This document shows, piece after piece, positions 28,893 to 37,285 of a DNA stretch of 64,000 bases. Source of the DNA: Palsa-883 sp963847615 (GTDB lineage: Bacteria > Pseudomonadota > Alphaproteobacteria > Acetobacterales > Acetobacteraceae); the NCBI GenBank assembly GCA_963847615.1, contig CAWKAN010000029.1, positions 25,730-89,729 of the forward strand, written 5' to 3'. Made by a program: the position numbers and the translations under genes. Numbering within the stretch: position 1 is the first letter of the stretch; the number at the start of each line of letters is the position of its first letter. Below the pieces are notes generated by a model, which worked only from the letters and a program-made list of their open reading frames with translations, ran no database searches and had not been told where the DNA came from.

Positions 28893-29852
28893 CTACCCGT
28901 GCGAGGAGGCCACAAAACTACGTAGCACGTTCTGCTCGTCAATTGAACCATTTTGTTGCGGTTGTGGTGCCTGTGGAGATGTGGGCAACGCGCTTGCGTT
29001 GTCCACATCTCCACAGGCTGGCGCGGCCTCGAAGATTTCGCGCGGCGTCCGGTAACCGAGGGCCTGGTGCAGACGTGCCTCATTGTAAAAGAGAAACCAC
29101 CCGCCGATGGCCCCGCGCGCCTCGGCAACCGAGGCATACGCCTTGATGAACACCTCCTCGTACTTGAGGCTGCGCCACAGCCGCTCGATGAAGATGTTGT
29201 CGAGGAACCGCCCCTTGCCGTCCATGCTGATGCGGACACCGTGGGCCGCCAGTTCGTCAATGAACGCCGCGCTGCTGAACTGCACACCCTGATCGGTGTT
29301 GAATATCTCCGGCTGCCCGTACCGATCCATCGCCTCCTGTAATGCCTCGACGCAGAAATCCGTCTCCATTCCGATCGACAAACGCCACGCCAGAACACGC
29401 CGGCTGAACCAGTCCATCACCGCAACCAGATAGACGAAGCCCTTGGCCAGTGGGATGTAAGTGATGTCCGCGCACCACACTTGATTCGGCCGGTTGATCA
29501 CCAAACCTCGCAAAAGGTAAGGGTAAACCTTGTGTTCCGGATGACGCCGGCTGGTGTTCGGCTTCTGGTAGATCGCCTCAAGCCCCAGCAGCCGCATCAG
29601 TCGGCGCACCCGTTTGCGGTTCACCGCCTCACCTTCCCGGTGCAGCACCGCCACCATGCGACGCGACCCATAGAACGGTGTCCTCAGATATTGCTCGTCC
29701 AGCCGCCGCATCAGTCGCAGATCATCCTCGCTCACCGCAGCGGCATGCCAATACAGCGTCGAGCGCGCAACTTTCAGCAACCGGCATTGCGCAACGATCG
29801 ACAGATCAACGTCCGCACGGTCGATCAGCGACAGCCGCGCAATCTGGCTCAT
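28893..29852 (-). CDS. IS3-family transposase OrfB (DDE integrase)
   Basis: 319-residue OrfB with an HTH_21 region (STLYWHAAAVSEDDLRLMRR, YGSRRMVAVLHREG) and an rve integrase core. The DDE triad is in VWCADITYIPLAKGFVYLVA (D), IFNTDQGVQFSSAAF (D) and DNIFIERLWRSLKYEE (E). The family normally ends soon after HQALGYRTPREIFE. Here the frame continues about 45 residues through a palindrome (28969-29018) that encodes CGDVDNASALPTSPQA. Catalytic residues look intact. It overlaps orfA by 4 nt (ATGA). Confidence 0.9.
   Translation of the reverse strand: MSQIARLSLIDRADVDLSIVAQCRLLKVARSTLYWHAAAVSEDDLRLMRRLDEQYLRTPFYGSRRMVAVLHREGEAVNRKRVRRLMRLLGLEAIYQKPNTSRRHPEHKVYPYLLRGLVINRPNQVWCADITYIPLAKGFVYLVAVMDWFSRRVLAWRLSIGMETDFCVEALQEAMDRYGQPEIFNTDQGVQFSSAAFIDELAAHGVRISMDGKGRFLDNIFIERLWRSLKYEEVFIKAYASVAEARGAIGGWFLFYNEARLHQALGYRTPREIFEAAPACGDVDNASALPTSPQAPQPQQNGSIDEQNVLRSFVASSHG
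28969..29018. repeat. CCTGTGG palindrome, copy 1 (inside orfB)
   Basis: GCCTGTGGAGATGTGGGCAA...CGC paired across a 4-nt loop with GCGTTGTCCACATCTCCACA...GGC; 22 of 23 positions are Watson-Crick. The single exception is G against T, a G-U pair if the + strand is transcribed. It is read in frame at the C-terminus of orfB. A sister palindrome with different inner bases but the same wobble position lies at 55906-55952. Confidence 0.8.
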
Positions 29853-30142
29853 GGACCAGACCTTTTGCGAAAAAAATTGCGTTCGACCGTCAGCTCGCCG
29901 ATCGTCTCATACAACTTCGCCAGCCGCGCATCGTCCGCAGCAGAGACCTCGGACACCCCAGCCCTGCCCCGGACGAAGAGCGAACCAATCCCATCGAGCG
30001 CCGTCTTCTTCCATGCATGGATCTGGCTGGCATGCACGCCATACCGGCTCGACAACTCCGCAACCGTGCCGTCCTCACGCACCGCCGCCAAAGCCACCTT
30101 CGCCTTGAAATCCGCGCCGTGCTTCTTGCGAATGTTCCCCAT
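29849..30142 (-). CDS. IS3-family transposase OrfA
   Basis: 97-residue HTH protein MGNIRKKHGADFKAKVALAA, then VAELSSRYGVHASQIHAWKK (helix-turn-helix), and a C-terminal leucine-zipper-like helix (ARLAKLYETIGELTVERNFF). It binds the IS ends, alone or as an OrfAB fusion. The stop overlaps the OrfB ATG. The T7 run on the coding strand (29873-29879) is a candidate slippery site. Confidence 0.9.
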   Translation of the reverse strand: MGNIRKKHGADFKAKVALAAVREDGTVAELSSRYGVHASQIHAWKKTALDGIGSLFVRGRAGVSEVSAADDARLAKLYETIGELTVERNFFRKRSGP

Positions 30143-30457
30143 CTGTCCCTCCGGCCCAACGGCCGTTTTAGGGGCGGGAGTCTCTCTTAGCCACCTGTCC
30201 AGTTTTCGGGGACCACCTCAATGCTGAGAAAACTCTGTAATCCCGCATGAAGTTTCCGGACGGAACTCTAAGGCGGAGAGCCCAAGCCGGGACGAGATTC
30301 TTCGGGTCGTCGCGGCGTGTCGCGAGGTTCAGGCGGCGATGCGGTTGCAGGCGGCGTAGGCCCTCATTATCGGTCGGCAGTGCAGCCCAACTGACATGAC
30401 CGCCGCACCAATGGTTTCGGAGGCGTGGGTCTCATGGACAACGAGGTCATTCAACTT

Positions 30458-31372
30458 CTACCAATCGCGGAACGGTATTGTCGAACCGCGAACGTCGGGC
30501 TGGGGAGGCGCGGCAGGAGCGACGACACCATCGCGCTTTCCAATATCTGCACTAATCAGCAGGGACACCACAGCGTCCTTTGCCAACTCCATGTGCGGGC
30601 ATGGGCCGACGATGAGGTGTTCGATACTTGAGTCCTGACCTGCCCCAATACAAATCGGAAAGTAGGGCGTAATCATCGATTTTCCAGGCCGGAAGCTAAT
30701 CTGAGGTGAGCGGATCGGCGACGATACCAAACGCCACTCCTGCTCGTGCTCAAACGCACTATCTTTAAACAAGGCACCACACTGGATCATGGCCTGGAGG
30801 AACGCCTTGATGACGTCCTGATCTACGTCGGCAGCGACAGCAGCATGGCTGAGGCAGCGCTCCACTGACTCCCGTATTATCGCTCGTTGCATCTTCGAGT
30901 CGTATATGCACTTCCCAAGAAAGAATGGAAAATTCCCACTGGTTGTCCTCGACGCGAGTGCATCCCCAGAAAAACCAATGCTATACCCGTAGCTGCCATG
31001 TGAGTAACCACGCCATTGGCTCAATAGGTCCGGATGCTCGCAAAAGCACGCGACGAATATATTTATCTTGGCAATACGATCGAGGGAATCCAAAAGTTGT
31101 TTAGCTAACCGCTGGCGCGGCGGAAGAGAATCACCGTCACCAAATACCTCTATTATGGTCCATCCTTCAGTGAGAGTGTCCCGCGCGAGTTCTAGCGCAA
31201 GACTAAATTCCGTCGAATCGTTCATGTAATGAATCTTGGTAGCCCAAAGCGTCGAATTCTTTATAACGCCGATAAGGCCATCCTGATTCGTATAGTGATA
31301 GAGAAAGCGGGGTGGCTTAATCTCAAGATGGCTCTTGAACGACGCGGAAATGTAGGAATTACCGCTTGGCAT
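30458..31372 (-). CDS. DUF2971 domain protein
   Basis: 304-residue protein starting MPSGNSYISASFKSHLEIKP. Typical DUF2971 signatures follow: RFLYHYTNQDGLIGVIKNST, LWATKIHYMNDSTEFSLALE, VACFCEHPDLLSQWRGYSHG, GYSIGFSGD, and near the end EHEQEWRLV and IVGPCPHMELAKDAV. The family's activity is unknown; its YHYT...D/E layout resembles ADP-ribosyltransferase-like folds, and it is frequent in defence or accessory islands. GC content is well below that of flanking genes, indicating transfer. The ATG at 31372 has GGACGG upstream; an earlier in-frame ATG at 31432 lies inside nrdA. It occupies the place downstream of nrdA where nrdB is often found. Confidence 0.8.
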   Translation of the reverse strand: MPSGNSYISASFKSHLEIKPPRFLYHYTNQDGLIGVIKNSTLWATKIHYMNDSTEFSLALELARDTLTEGWTIIEVFGDGDSLPPRQRLAKQLLDSLDRIAKINIFVACFCEHPDLLSQWRGYSHGSYGYSIGFSGDALASRTTSGNFPFFLGKCIYDSKMQRAIIRESVERCLSHAAVAADVDQDVIKAFLQAMIQCGALFKDSAFEHEQEWRLVSSPIRSPQISFRPGKSMITPYFPICIGAGQDSSIEHLIVGPCPHMELAKDAVVSLLISADIGKRDGVVAPAAPPQPDVRGSTIPFRDW

Positions 31373-31385
31373 AGCCGTCCGGCCG

Positions 31386-31417
31386 CTCGTCGTGGCCTCA
31401 CCTCGTCGTGGCCTCAC
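31386..31417. repeat. Tandem 16-bp duplication at the nrdA stop
   Basis: CTCGTCGTGGCCTCAC occurs twice back to back (31386-31401 and 31402-31417). The nrdA stop codon (31414-31416) lies in the second copy. It marks the junction between nrdA and the lower-GC accessory DNA. Confidence 0.8.
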
Positions 31418-33340
31418 TGACAGGCCAAACACTCCTCATAATCCGTCGTCGCACCCACCCCAGCGGCAGCCACCAACGGCAACTGCGCCTGGCCGTCATT
31501 CGCCGGCACGCCCATCACCCCGGTGAACGCCGTCGGTGCCACCGCCTTCTCGCTCACGTTGTCGGCCCGCGCGATCGACAGGCTGCGGCAGTAGTACAGC
31601 GACTTCACCCCCCGCTTCCACGCCATGAAATGGATCTGGTGCAGGTCCCGCTTGCTCACGTTCGCGGGCAGAAAAACATTCACCGACTGGCTCTGGCAGA
31701 CGAACGCCGCGCGATCCGCCGCATGCTCGACGATCCAGCGCTGATCCAGCTCGAACGCGGTCTTGTAGACCGCCTTCTCCTGCTCGCTCAAAAAATCCAG
31801 GTGCTGCACGCTGCCCTTGGTCAGGGTGATCGACGACCACACCTCGTCGGTGTCCATCCCCTTCGCGGCCAGCAGCATCTGCAGATGCCGGTTGCGCACC
31901 GAAAAACTGCCCGACAGCGTCTTCTGCAAGAACACGTTCGCCGCGATCGGCTCGATCCCCGGGCTGGAATTCCCCGCGATGATCGAGATCGACGCCGTCG
32001 GCGCGATCGACAGCTTGTGGCTGAACCGCTCCATGATGCCGTACTCGGCGGCATCCGGGCACGGCCCGCGCTCCTCGGCCAGCAGCAGCGACGCCGCGTC
32101 GGCCTGCGCGCGGATGTGCTTGAACATCCGCTTGTTCCACACCTTGGCGATCACGCTCTCCCACGGCACGCCCTGGGATTGCAGGAACGAGTGGAACCCC
32201 ATCACCCCCAGCCCGACGCTGCGCTCGCGCATCGCGGCGTATTTCGCCCGCTCCATCCCGGCCGGCGCGCGGTCGATGAAATCCTGCAGCACGTTGTCGA
32301 GGAAGCGCATCACGTCCTCGATGAACAGCCGGATGGTCCTTCCACTCGAACCAGTTCTCCAGGTTCAGCGACGACAGGCAGCACACCGCGGTGCGCTGCA
32401 TGCCGTGCTGGTCCAACCCGGTCGGCAGCGTGATCTCGCTGCACAGGTTCGAGGTCTTCACCTCCAGCCCGGCCAGCTTGTGATGCTCGGGCCGCGCCCG
32501 GTTCACGTGGTCGGAGAACACCAGGTACGGCTCGCCGGTCTCGATCCGCGCGGTCAGGATGCGGATCCACAGCGCGCGCGCCGAGATCGTGCGCACCGGC
32601 GCGCTATCCTTCGGCGAGACCAGCGTCCAGGTCTCGTCCGCCTCGACCGCGCGCATGAAGGCGTCGGAGACCAGGATGCCGTGGTGCAGGTTCAGCGCCT
32701 TGCGATTCGGATCGCCCCCGGTCGGCCGGCGGATCTCGATGAACTCCTCGATCTCCGGATGCCAGACCGGCAGGTAGACCGCCGCCGAGCCGCGCCGCAG
32801 CGAGCCTTGCGAGATCGCCAGCGTCAGGCTGTCCATCACCCGGATGAACGGGATCACCCCGGAGGTCTTCCCCACCGCGCCCACCCGCTCGCCGATCGAG
32901 CGCAGGTTGCCCCAGTACGAGCCGATGCCGCCGCCCTTCGACGCCAGCCAGACATTCTCGTTCCACAGCCCGACGATGCCGTCCAGGCTGTCCGACGCCT
33001 CGTTCAGGAAGCAGGAGATCGGCAGGCCGCGCTGGGTGCCGCCGTTCGACAGCACCGGCGTCGCCGGCATGAACCACAGCTTGCTCATGTAGTCGTACAG
33101 CCGCTGGGCATGCGCCGTGTCGTCGCCGTAGTAGCTGGCGACGCGGGCGAACAGGTCCTGGAACTCCTCGCCCGGCATCAGGTAGCGGTCGGACAGGGTG
33201 GCGCGGCCGAACTCGGTCAGCAGCGCGTCGCGCGAGCGATCGACGTGAACCTGGTAGCGCCCTGGCATCTGCACGGCATCGAGCACGTTGGTTTCCCCCA
33301 CCACGTCCGAGCCCCCTGGCCCGGATCCAGCAGCGCCCAT
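31414..33340 (-). CDS. nrdA: Ribonucleoside-diphosphate reductase alpha subunit, with an internal frameshift
   Basis: Class Ia-type large subunit, about 640 residues after joining two frames. N-terminal part (33340 to about 32335): SDRYLMPGEEFQDLFARVAS, FMPATPVLSNGGTQRGLPIS (first active-site Cys in the ISCF that follows), SKGGGIGSYWGNLRSIGE, RRGSAAVYLPVWHPEIEEFI and TSNLCSEITLPTG (radical-site Cys; N-x-C-x-E). The frame breaks at GAGTGGAAGGACCATCCGG and resumes as RLFIEDVMRFLDNVLQDFID. It continues through APTASISIIAGNSSPGIEP and ends TDYEECLACQ, with the C-terminal redox CxxC. One extra base near 32332-32338 explains it. As the gene is usually essential, a sequence error is likely. No ATP-cone is seen at the short N-terminus. 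nrdB is not adjacent. Confidence 0.9.
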
Positions 33341-33367
33341 TATCGGTCCCGACCGAGGCGCTTCGTC

Positions 33368-33383
33368 AACTAGATATAGGCGG
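33368..33383 (-). promoter_or_regulatory. Candidate NrdR box upstream of nrdA
   Basis: The minus strand reads CCGCCTATATCTAGTT, 28 nt upstream of the nrdA ATG. It resembles NrdR boxes (ACACTATATCTAGTG). A second imperfect palindrome, CCACAATCGGG...TTGTGG, lies at 33400-33420, about 33 bp away centre to centre, a spacing expected for paired NrdR boxes. The match is partial. Confidence 0.4.
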
Positions 33384-33761
33384 TCTTCCCGCTACGGTCC
33401 CACAACATACCCGATTGTGGCGTGCTCGCCACAATACGACCGAACGCCTCGAAACCCAACTCGTCGATCGCCGGATGTGGCGATTCGTCCAGCCGATCCC
33501 AAGGGAGCCGGCGCGGAGTCGTGTCGATTCCTCTCCCCCGCCCGCGACCCAGGACGCTGCCGCGCGTCCCCCTGACCCGGATTTCTCCCCCTGTCGCGGG
33601 TGCCGGCTCGGTGCTTGCCGCGCGCGCCGATAGCACCATCGGGCGGTTTTCGCGCCCGGCAAATCCCCCCTGTCGCGGCGACGGCGCGACCCCCGCCCAT
33701 GGGATCGTCGGGCAGGCCAAGGCCCGTCGCCAGCATCCCGCGAGAGGGTGCGACGGCCGGG
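33384..33761. other. Intergenic region between the Na/Pi gene stop and the nrdA promoter
   Basis: About 380 bp upstream of nrdA and downstream of the Na/Pi cotransporter, both on the minus strand. Apart from the possible second NrdR box and scattered GC-rich short inverted repeats I see nothing in it. Open frames are compositional. Confidence 0.45.
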
Positions 33762-35429
33762 TCAGGACGCCGCCCGCAACCGGCTGGCCAGCAGCTCCCC
33801 CTGCCCCTCCAGCACCGGATAGGCCGCGGCGGCGACCAGGTGGGAATTCAGCCGTTTGAACTCGCGCAGCAGGTCGAGGTGCAGCACCGCGCCTGCGACG
33901 GCGTCGTCCCCCTGGTTCGACCGGGCGCGCAACCCGGCGAAATGCGCCGTGGTGGCGCCCGCCTCCAGCTCGCGGAACGCCTCCTTCTCCGCCACCAGCA
34001 GCCGCGCGGCGCGGGCGTCCTCGGTCATGAACACCGCCGCGGCGGCGCGCGCGGTGGCGGCGAGGCGCTCCAGCAGCCGCCGCGCCTCCTCCTGCTCGGC
34101 CGGCGGCGTCGGCAGCCCGCGTTTCAGCCGCTTCGCCAGATGGCCCATCACGTCGCGGTCGATCACGTCGCCGGCGGCCTCGAAATTCACGGTGAACACC
34201 AGGATCTCGTTCAGCCGGCGATGGTCGGCCTCGGTCAGCGCCTCGGGATCCAGTTCGCTCAGGTAGCCGCGAATCGCCCGGTTCAGCCGGTCCAGCACGT
34301 CGTCCAGCCGGCGCACCTCGACCAGGCGGCGGCGATCGGTGGCACCCAGCACCGCGGCGGCGCGCCCGAGCGTGACCTCCAGCGCGTCGGCCATGCGCAA
34401 CGCCTCGCGCGCGGCGCCGGCCAGCGCGATGGCCGGGGTCTCCAGCGCCGCGCGGTCCAGGTAGCGCGGGCGCGACGGATCGGCCGCCGCCTCCCGCGCC
34501 GGCAGCAGCCGGCGCAGCAGCGCGGCGAAGGGGCCGAGCGTGGGCAGGAACAGCAGCGCGAGCGCCAGGTTGAACAGGGTGTGAAAATCCGCCACCGCGC
34601 GCGCCGGGTCGGGGTCGAGCCGCACCATCAGCGCGCCGAGCGGCCCCAGCAGCGCCAGCGCCGCCACGCAGCCCAGCGCCCGGTTCACCAGGTTGCCCAG
34701 CGGCAGCCGGCGGGCAACCGGGTCGTCGCCGGCCACGCCCTCCAGCACCGGGTTGACCGCGGTGCCGAGATTGGCGCCGAGCACCAGCGCGAAGGCGGCG
34801 TCCGGCGGCACCACCCCCTTGCTCGCCAGCGACATCACCAGCAGCACCACCGCGACCGAGGAATGCGCCGCCCAGGTCAGCGCCGCGGCGAGCAGCACGT
34901 CCAGCACCGGCTGGGTGGTGATGGCGCCGAGCACCATGCGCAGGCTGGTGGCGTCCTCGAACGGCGAGATGGTGCCGACGAGCTGGTGCAGCGCCATCAA
35001 CACCAATCCGAGGCCGATCGAGACGCGGCCAAGGTCGCGGGTGCGCGCGGCGCCGGCGCGGCGGAACAGCAGCACGCCGATCAGGATCAAGGCCGGGGCG
35101 ATGGCCGCGACGTCGAACGATAAAATCTGCACAATCAATGTGGTGCCGACATTTGCTCCGAGCATCACCGCCAGCGCCGGCACCAGGGCCACCGCGCCCC
35201 CGGCGGCGAAACCGGTCACCATCAGGCCGGTCGCGGTGCTGGATTGCAGCACCGCGGTGACGCCGAGGCCGGCCAGGAACGCCGCCAGCCGATGGGTCAG
35301 CGCGGTGCCGAGCAGCCGGCGCAGGTCGGCGCCATAGGCGCGCTGGATGCCGGTCTGCACCATGTGCACACCCCACAGCAGCAGTGCGACCGCGCCGGCC
35401 AGGTCGAGCAGCGTCCAGGTGGTGTCCAT
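33762..35429 (-). CDS. Na/Pi cotransporter family protein with PhoU-like tail
   Basis: 555-residue inner-membrane protein. The first about 310 residues carry two Na/Pi-cotransporter repeats with the QSST motif GLGVTAVLQSSTATGLMVTG and the inverted-repeat counterpart WAAHSSVAVVLLVMSLASKG. Gly/Ala-rich loops MLGANVGTTLIVQI and VLGANLGTAVNPVL are also present. The last about 200 residues are helical and PhoU-like (LDDVLDRLNRAIRGYLSELD, VFTVNFEAAGDVIDRDVMGH). Such proteins couple phosphate movement to sodium. The ATG at 35429 begins MDTTWTLLDLAGAVALLLWG; upstream codons to 35636 are non-homologous. A cluster of pst or pho genes is not nearby. Confidence 0.9.
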   Translation of the reverse strand: MDTTWTLLDLAGAVALLLWGVHMVQTGIQRAYGADLRRLLGTALTHRLAAFLAGLGVTAVLQSSTATGLMVTGFAAGGAVALVPALAVMLGANVGTTLIVQILSFDVAAIAPALILIGVLLFRRAGAARTRDLGRVSIGLGLVLMALHQLVGTISPFEDATSLRMVLGAITTQPVLDVLLAAALTWAAHSSVAVVLLVMSLASKGVVPPDAAFALVLGANLGTAVNPVLEGVAGDDPVARRLPLGNLVNRALGCVAALALLGPLGALMVRLDPDPARAVADFHTLFNLALALLFLPTLGPFAALLRRLLPAREAAADPSRPRYLDRAALETPAIALAGAAREALRMADALEVTLGRAAAVLGATDRRRLVEVRRLDDVLDRLNRAIRGYLSELDPEALTEADHRRLNEILVFTVNFEAAGDVIDRDVMGHLAKRLKRGLPTPPAEQEEARRLLERLAATARAAAAVFMTEDARAARLLVAEKEAFRELEAGATTAHFAGLRARSNQGDDAVAGAVLHLDLLREFKRLNSHLVAAAAYPVLEGQGELLASRLRAAS

Positions 35430-35758
35430 GCTCAGTATCCCCGTCGGATCGCTACCACCGATCCGGCCCGGGGGGTGCATGGGATTGTTGCATATGTGCC
35501 GGGCCTGGCGGCCCAAGCCGACCGGCCTGGATCGCCTCCCGTCCGCCCGGCCGCAAGAGCCGCCACCGGGTGCGCGTCGCGGCGACCGGAGCGCGCGCTG
35601 CCGGCGCGGACGGGGCGGGGACCGGCAGGGCCGCATGCCGCGGCGGGTCGGCCGAACCGGGCGTCATCCATGGGCACGCTTCATTGGCGCCGAGCGGCGA
35701 GGCGCATGCAGCCTTGATGTCGCCGCGCCGGTGGCCTAGAACCCGCGCCTTGGCCGCG
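35430..35758. other. Divergent intergenic region before tRNA-Glu
   Basis: 329 bp between the Na/Pi gene (minus) and tRNA-Glu (plus). It must hold both promoters. CAGCCTTGATGTCGCCGCGC precedes the tRNA by about 30 nt but I cannot define hexamers. No other feature seen. Confidence 0.45.
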
Positions 35759-35834
35759 GTCCCGTTCGTCTAGAGGCCCAGGACACCGCCCTCTCACGGC
35801 GGCAACGCGGGTTCGAAACCCGCACGGGACGCCA
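35759..35834 (+). tRNA. tRNA-Glu (CUC)
   Basis: Cloverleaf with acceptor GTCCCGT/ACGGGAC, anticodon stem CCGCC/GGCGG around loop CTCTCAC (anticodon CTC), T arm GCGGG-TTCGAAA-CCCGC, and encoded CCA at 35832-35834. It is followed within 75 nt by phage-derived DNA, so it may have served as an attachment site. Confidence 0.95.
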
Positions 35835-35904
35835 AGCGATTTCAGACACTTACCTCGGAACGGGCTGCCTGATCGTGGCGCTATCGCCCGGTTTACCAAG
35901 AACC

Positions 35905-36297
35905 TTACCAAGAAAGCGGTTTGTGGACGGGGGCGAACCAAGGCGAACGAGGGTGCCAATCAGCCCGCATGCGCAGCAGGTGCACCGGCTGCGGCTTGCC
36001 ATCCGGCCCGAACAGATCGCCGATTGTCGAGAACGCGATGGCCCGCAGCTCGCGCGCCCAGTTGTCGGTCGTCATCTCAGCCAGCTCGGCGACCTTCTGC
36101 GCCCGCGCACTCACCAGCTGCCGCACGGCCGGCAAGGCAAGCAACCGAACTGCCTCCCGTTTGGCGTGTTTGCTGGCGTAGCCGGCGGCCTCCGCACCAT
36201 TGTGGCCATTGGTCAGATACGCCTCGACGAATAACCGGCGGCGCTCCGCTGTCGCCTGTGCCGACGCGCCGGCCTTCACGTGTTTGGTCTCGTTCAC
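35905..36297 (-). CDS. Phage terminase small subunit-like protein, isolated
   Basis: 130-residue protein with GTG start at 36297: MNETKHVKAGASAQATAERR, then RRLFVEAYLTNGHNGAEAAG (Terminase_2-type DNA-binding helices), MTTDNWARELRAIAFSTIGD and LFGPDGKPQPVHLL. Small subunits recognise packaging sites. Start overlaps the stop of the upstream phage fragment by 2 nt, the compact layout of phage genomes. No large subunit, portal or integrase follows, so this is a prophage remnant beside tRNA-Glu. The end (SPWFAPVHKPLSW) may be truncated. Confidence 0.78.
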   Translation of the reverse strand: MNETKHVKAGASAQATAERRRLFVEAYLTNGHNGAEAAGYASKHAKREAVRLLALPAVRQLVSARAQKVAELAEMTTDNWARELRAIAFSTIGDLFGPDGKPQPVHLLRMRADWHPRSPWFAPVHKPLSW

Positions 36298-36453
36298 GAG
36301 GAAATCCCCCCGCGGTTGGCCCCGGTAGGCAGGTCTTGCACCATCGGCCAGTGCTTCGGCGGAACCCGATCCAGCAACCGGCCGAGTGCATCTGCGATCG
36401 CGCGAGGGTCGTCCTTGCGGCCGTCTGCGAGGAACCCGTGGGCGACCAGGACT
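36294..36453 (-). pseudogene. C-terminal fragment of a phage gene
   Basis: The minus strand reads VLVAHGFLADGRKDDPRAIA, then DALGRLLDRVPPKHWPMVQD and TGANRGGISS, with a stop at 36294-36296 overlapping the terminase GTG. The upstream part is cut at about 36453 by an IS3-type orfA fragment. Identity of the phage protein not recognised. Confidence 0.5.
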
Positions 36454-36553
36454 GCTGGGCTAAGTCGGCCAGCGTCTTCTCGCCCTTGAGGGCGGCCAAA
36501 GCCACCTTCGCCTTGAAGGCAGGGGGGTGGTTCCGGCGGGTCCGCTTCGTCAT
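36453..36553 (-). pseudogene. IS3-family orfA, N-terminal fragment
   Basis: MTKRTRRNHPPAFKAKVALAALKG-type start typical of IS3 OrfA, ending after LADLAQQ where phage sequence takes over. ATG at 36553 follows AGGAGAGCAC. About 85 nt upstream, TGGCCGGGAAAATCTGCACA looks like the IS end. It sits inside an older IS3 orfB fragment. Confidence 0.75.
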
Positions 36554-36640
36554 GTGCTCTCCTGTTCGGCGGCCATCCTCGCCGCTCTCAGGCAGATATT
36601 CCACTTATCGCATTGTGCAGATTTTCCCGGCCACCTCTGA

Positions 36641-37056
36641 TCGACCGCGATGAACACCGCCGCCGGGCGTTCGCCGGTGAACGCGGTCGTCAGATCGGGG
36701 CCCGGCCTGGTGTCTACGGTATCGGGGATGATGGTGCCGTCATAGTTGCGTGGCCCGTGTGGGGAGCCGACCCGCCCAAGCGCCAGCAGGTCATTCTCGC
36801 GCATCACCCGGAGCAAACGACGCAACGACGTGCGGCTGCCTGCAAAGCGCAGCCGTGCCCAGACCTTGCGATGGCCCTCGCCGTGGAACGGGCTGGCGGC
36901 GAGAACGGCGCGAATTTCCGTCGTCACCGTCGCATCGGACATCGGCCCCATTGGCCCGCGCCGTCCCGGCGGAGTATCGGGCGGTGGAGCCCGATGGCGA
37001 TAAACCCCGGATCGGGCAAGGCGCCAGACGCGGCAAACCCGGTGCGGTTCATTCAT
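36641..37056 (-). pseudogene. IS3-family orfB, N-terminal fragment
   Basis: Starts MNEPHRVCRVWRLARSGVYR and continues with VTTEIRAVLAASPFHGEGHR, KVWARLRFAGSRTSLRRLLR, PHGPRNYDGTIIPDTVDTRP and AAVFIAVDQ. There it is interrupted by the end of another IS (orfA fragment next to it). This is the HTH and early integrase part of an OrfB; the first catalytic Asp region is degraded and the rest is missing. Upstream lies the adhesin promoter region (37057-37285). Confidence 0.78.
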
Positions 37057-37285
37057 GGAACGCTCGCTTGGAAAAAGAGCGTGAAAAATGTGCCGCCTGA
37101 GTGCTATTGGTGGCCGCCTGGCAAACGGCACGGTGCGGAGGTCGCGTACCGTGCCGACCTGTATCGAAGTCCCTCGCACGATGGCGTTTTGTGCGCGACG
37201 TTCGGGCGCCTCCCGGATATACGTGTCGTTGTCCAGCACCGCCGTGAGCGGCTGCAGACGGCGTCGGGGGACGCGAGGGGAGGGC

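Larger units (their letters stand above)
28824..30220 (-). mobile_element. Complete IS3-family insertion sequence
   Basis: 1,397-bp element with imperfect terminal inverted repeats. Left TGAGGTGGACCCC...CTGGACAGG...GCTAAGAGACTCCCGCC; right, read inward, TGAGGTGGTCCCC...CTGGACAGG...GCTAAGAGAGACTCCCGCC. It carries orfA and orfB on the minus strand, overlapping by 4 nt. I do not see a clear target duplication: CGTA precedes the left end and ATGC follows the right end. A T7 run in the orfA-orfB overlap region could support frameshifting to an OrfAB fusion. Confidence 0.88.

Noticed and set aside
28824..30220. Target-site duplication for the IS3-family element
   Set aside because: The bases flanking the two inverted repeats do not match, so the element may have suffered a later deletion or inserted next to another rearrangement.
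35893..35914. TTACCAAGAA repeats as a definite phage attachment core
   Set aside because: Only two short copies, one overlapping the terminase stop codon; no matching tRNA 3'-end duplicate was found in the window.
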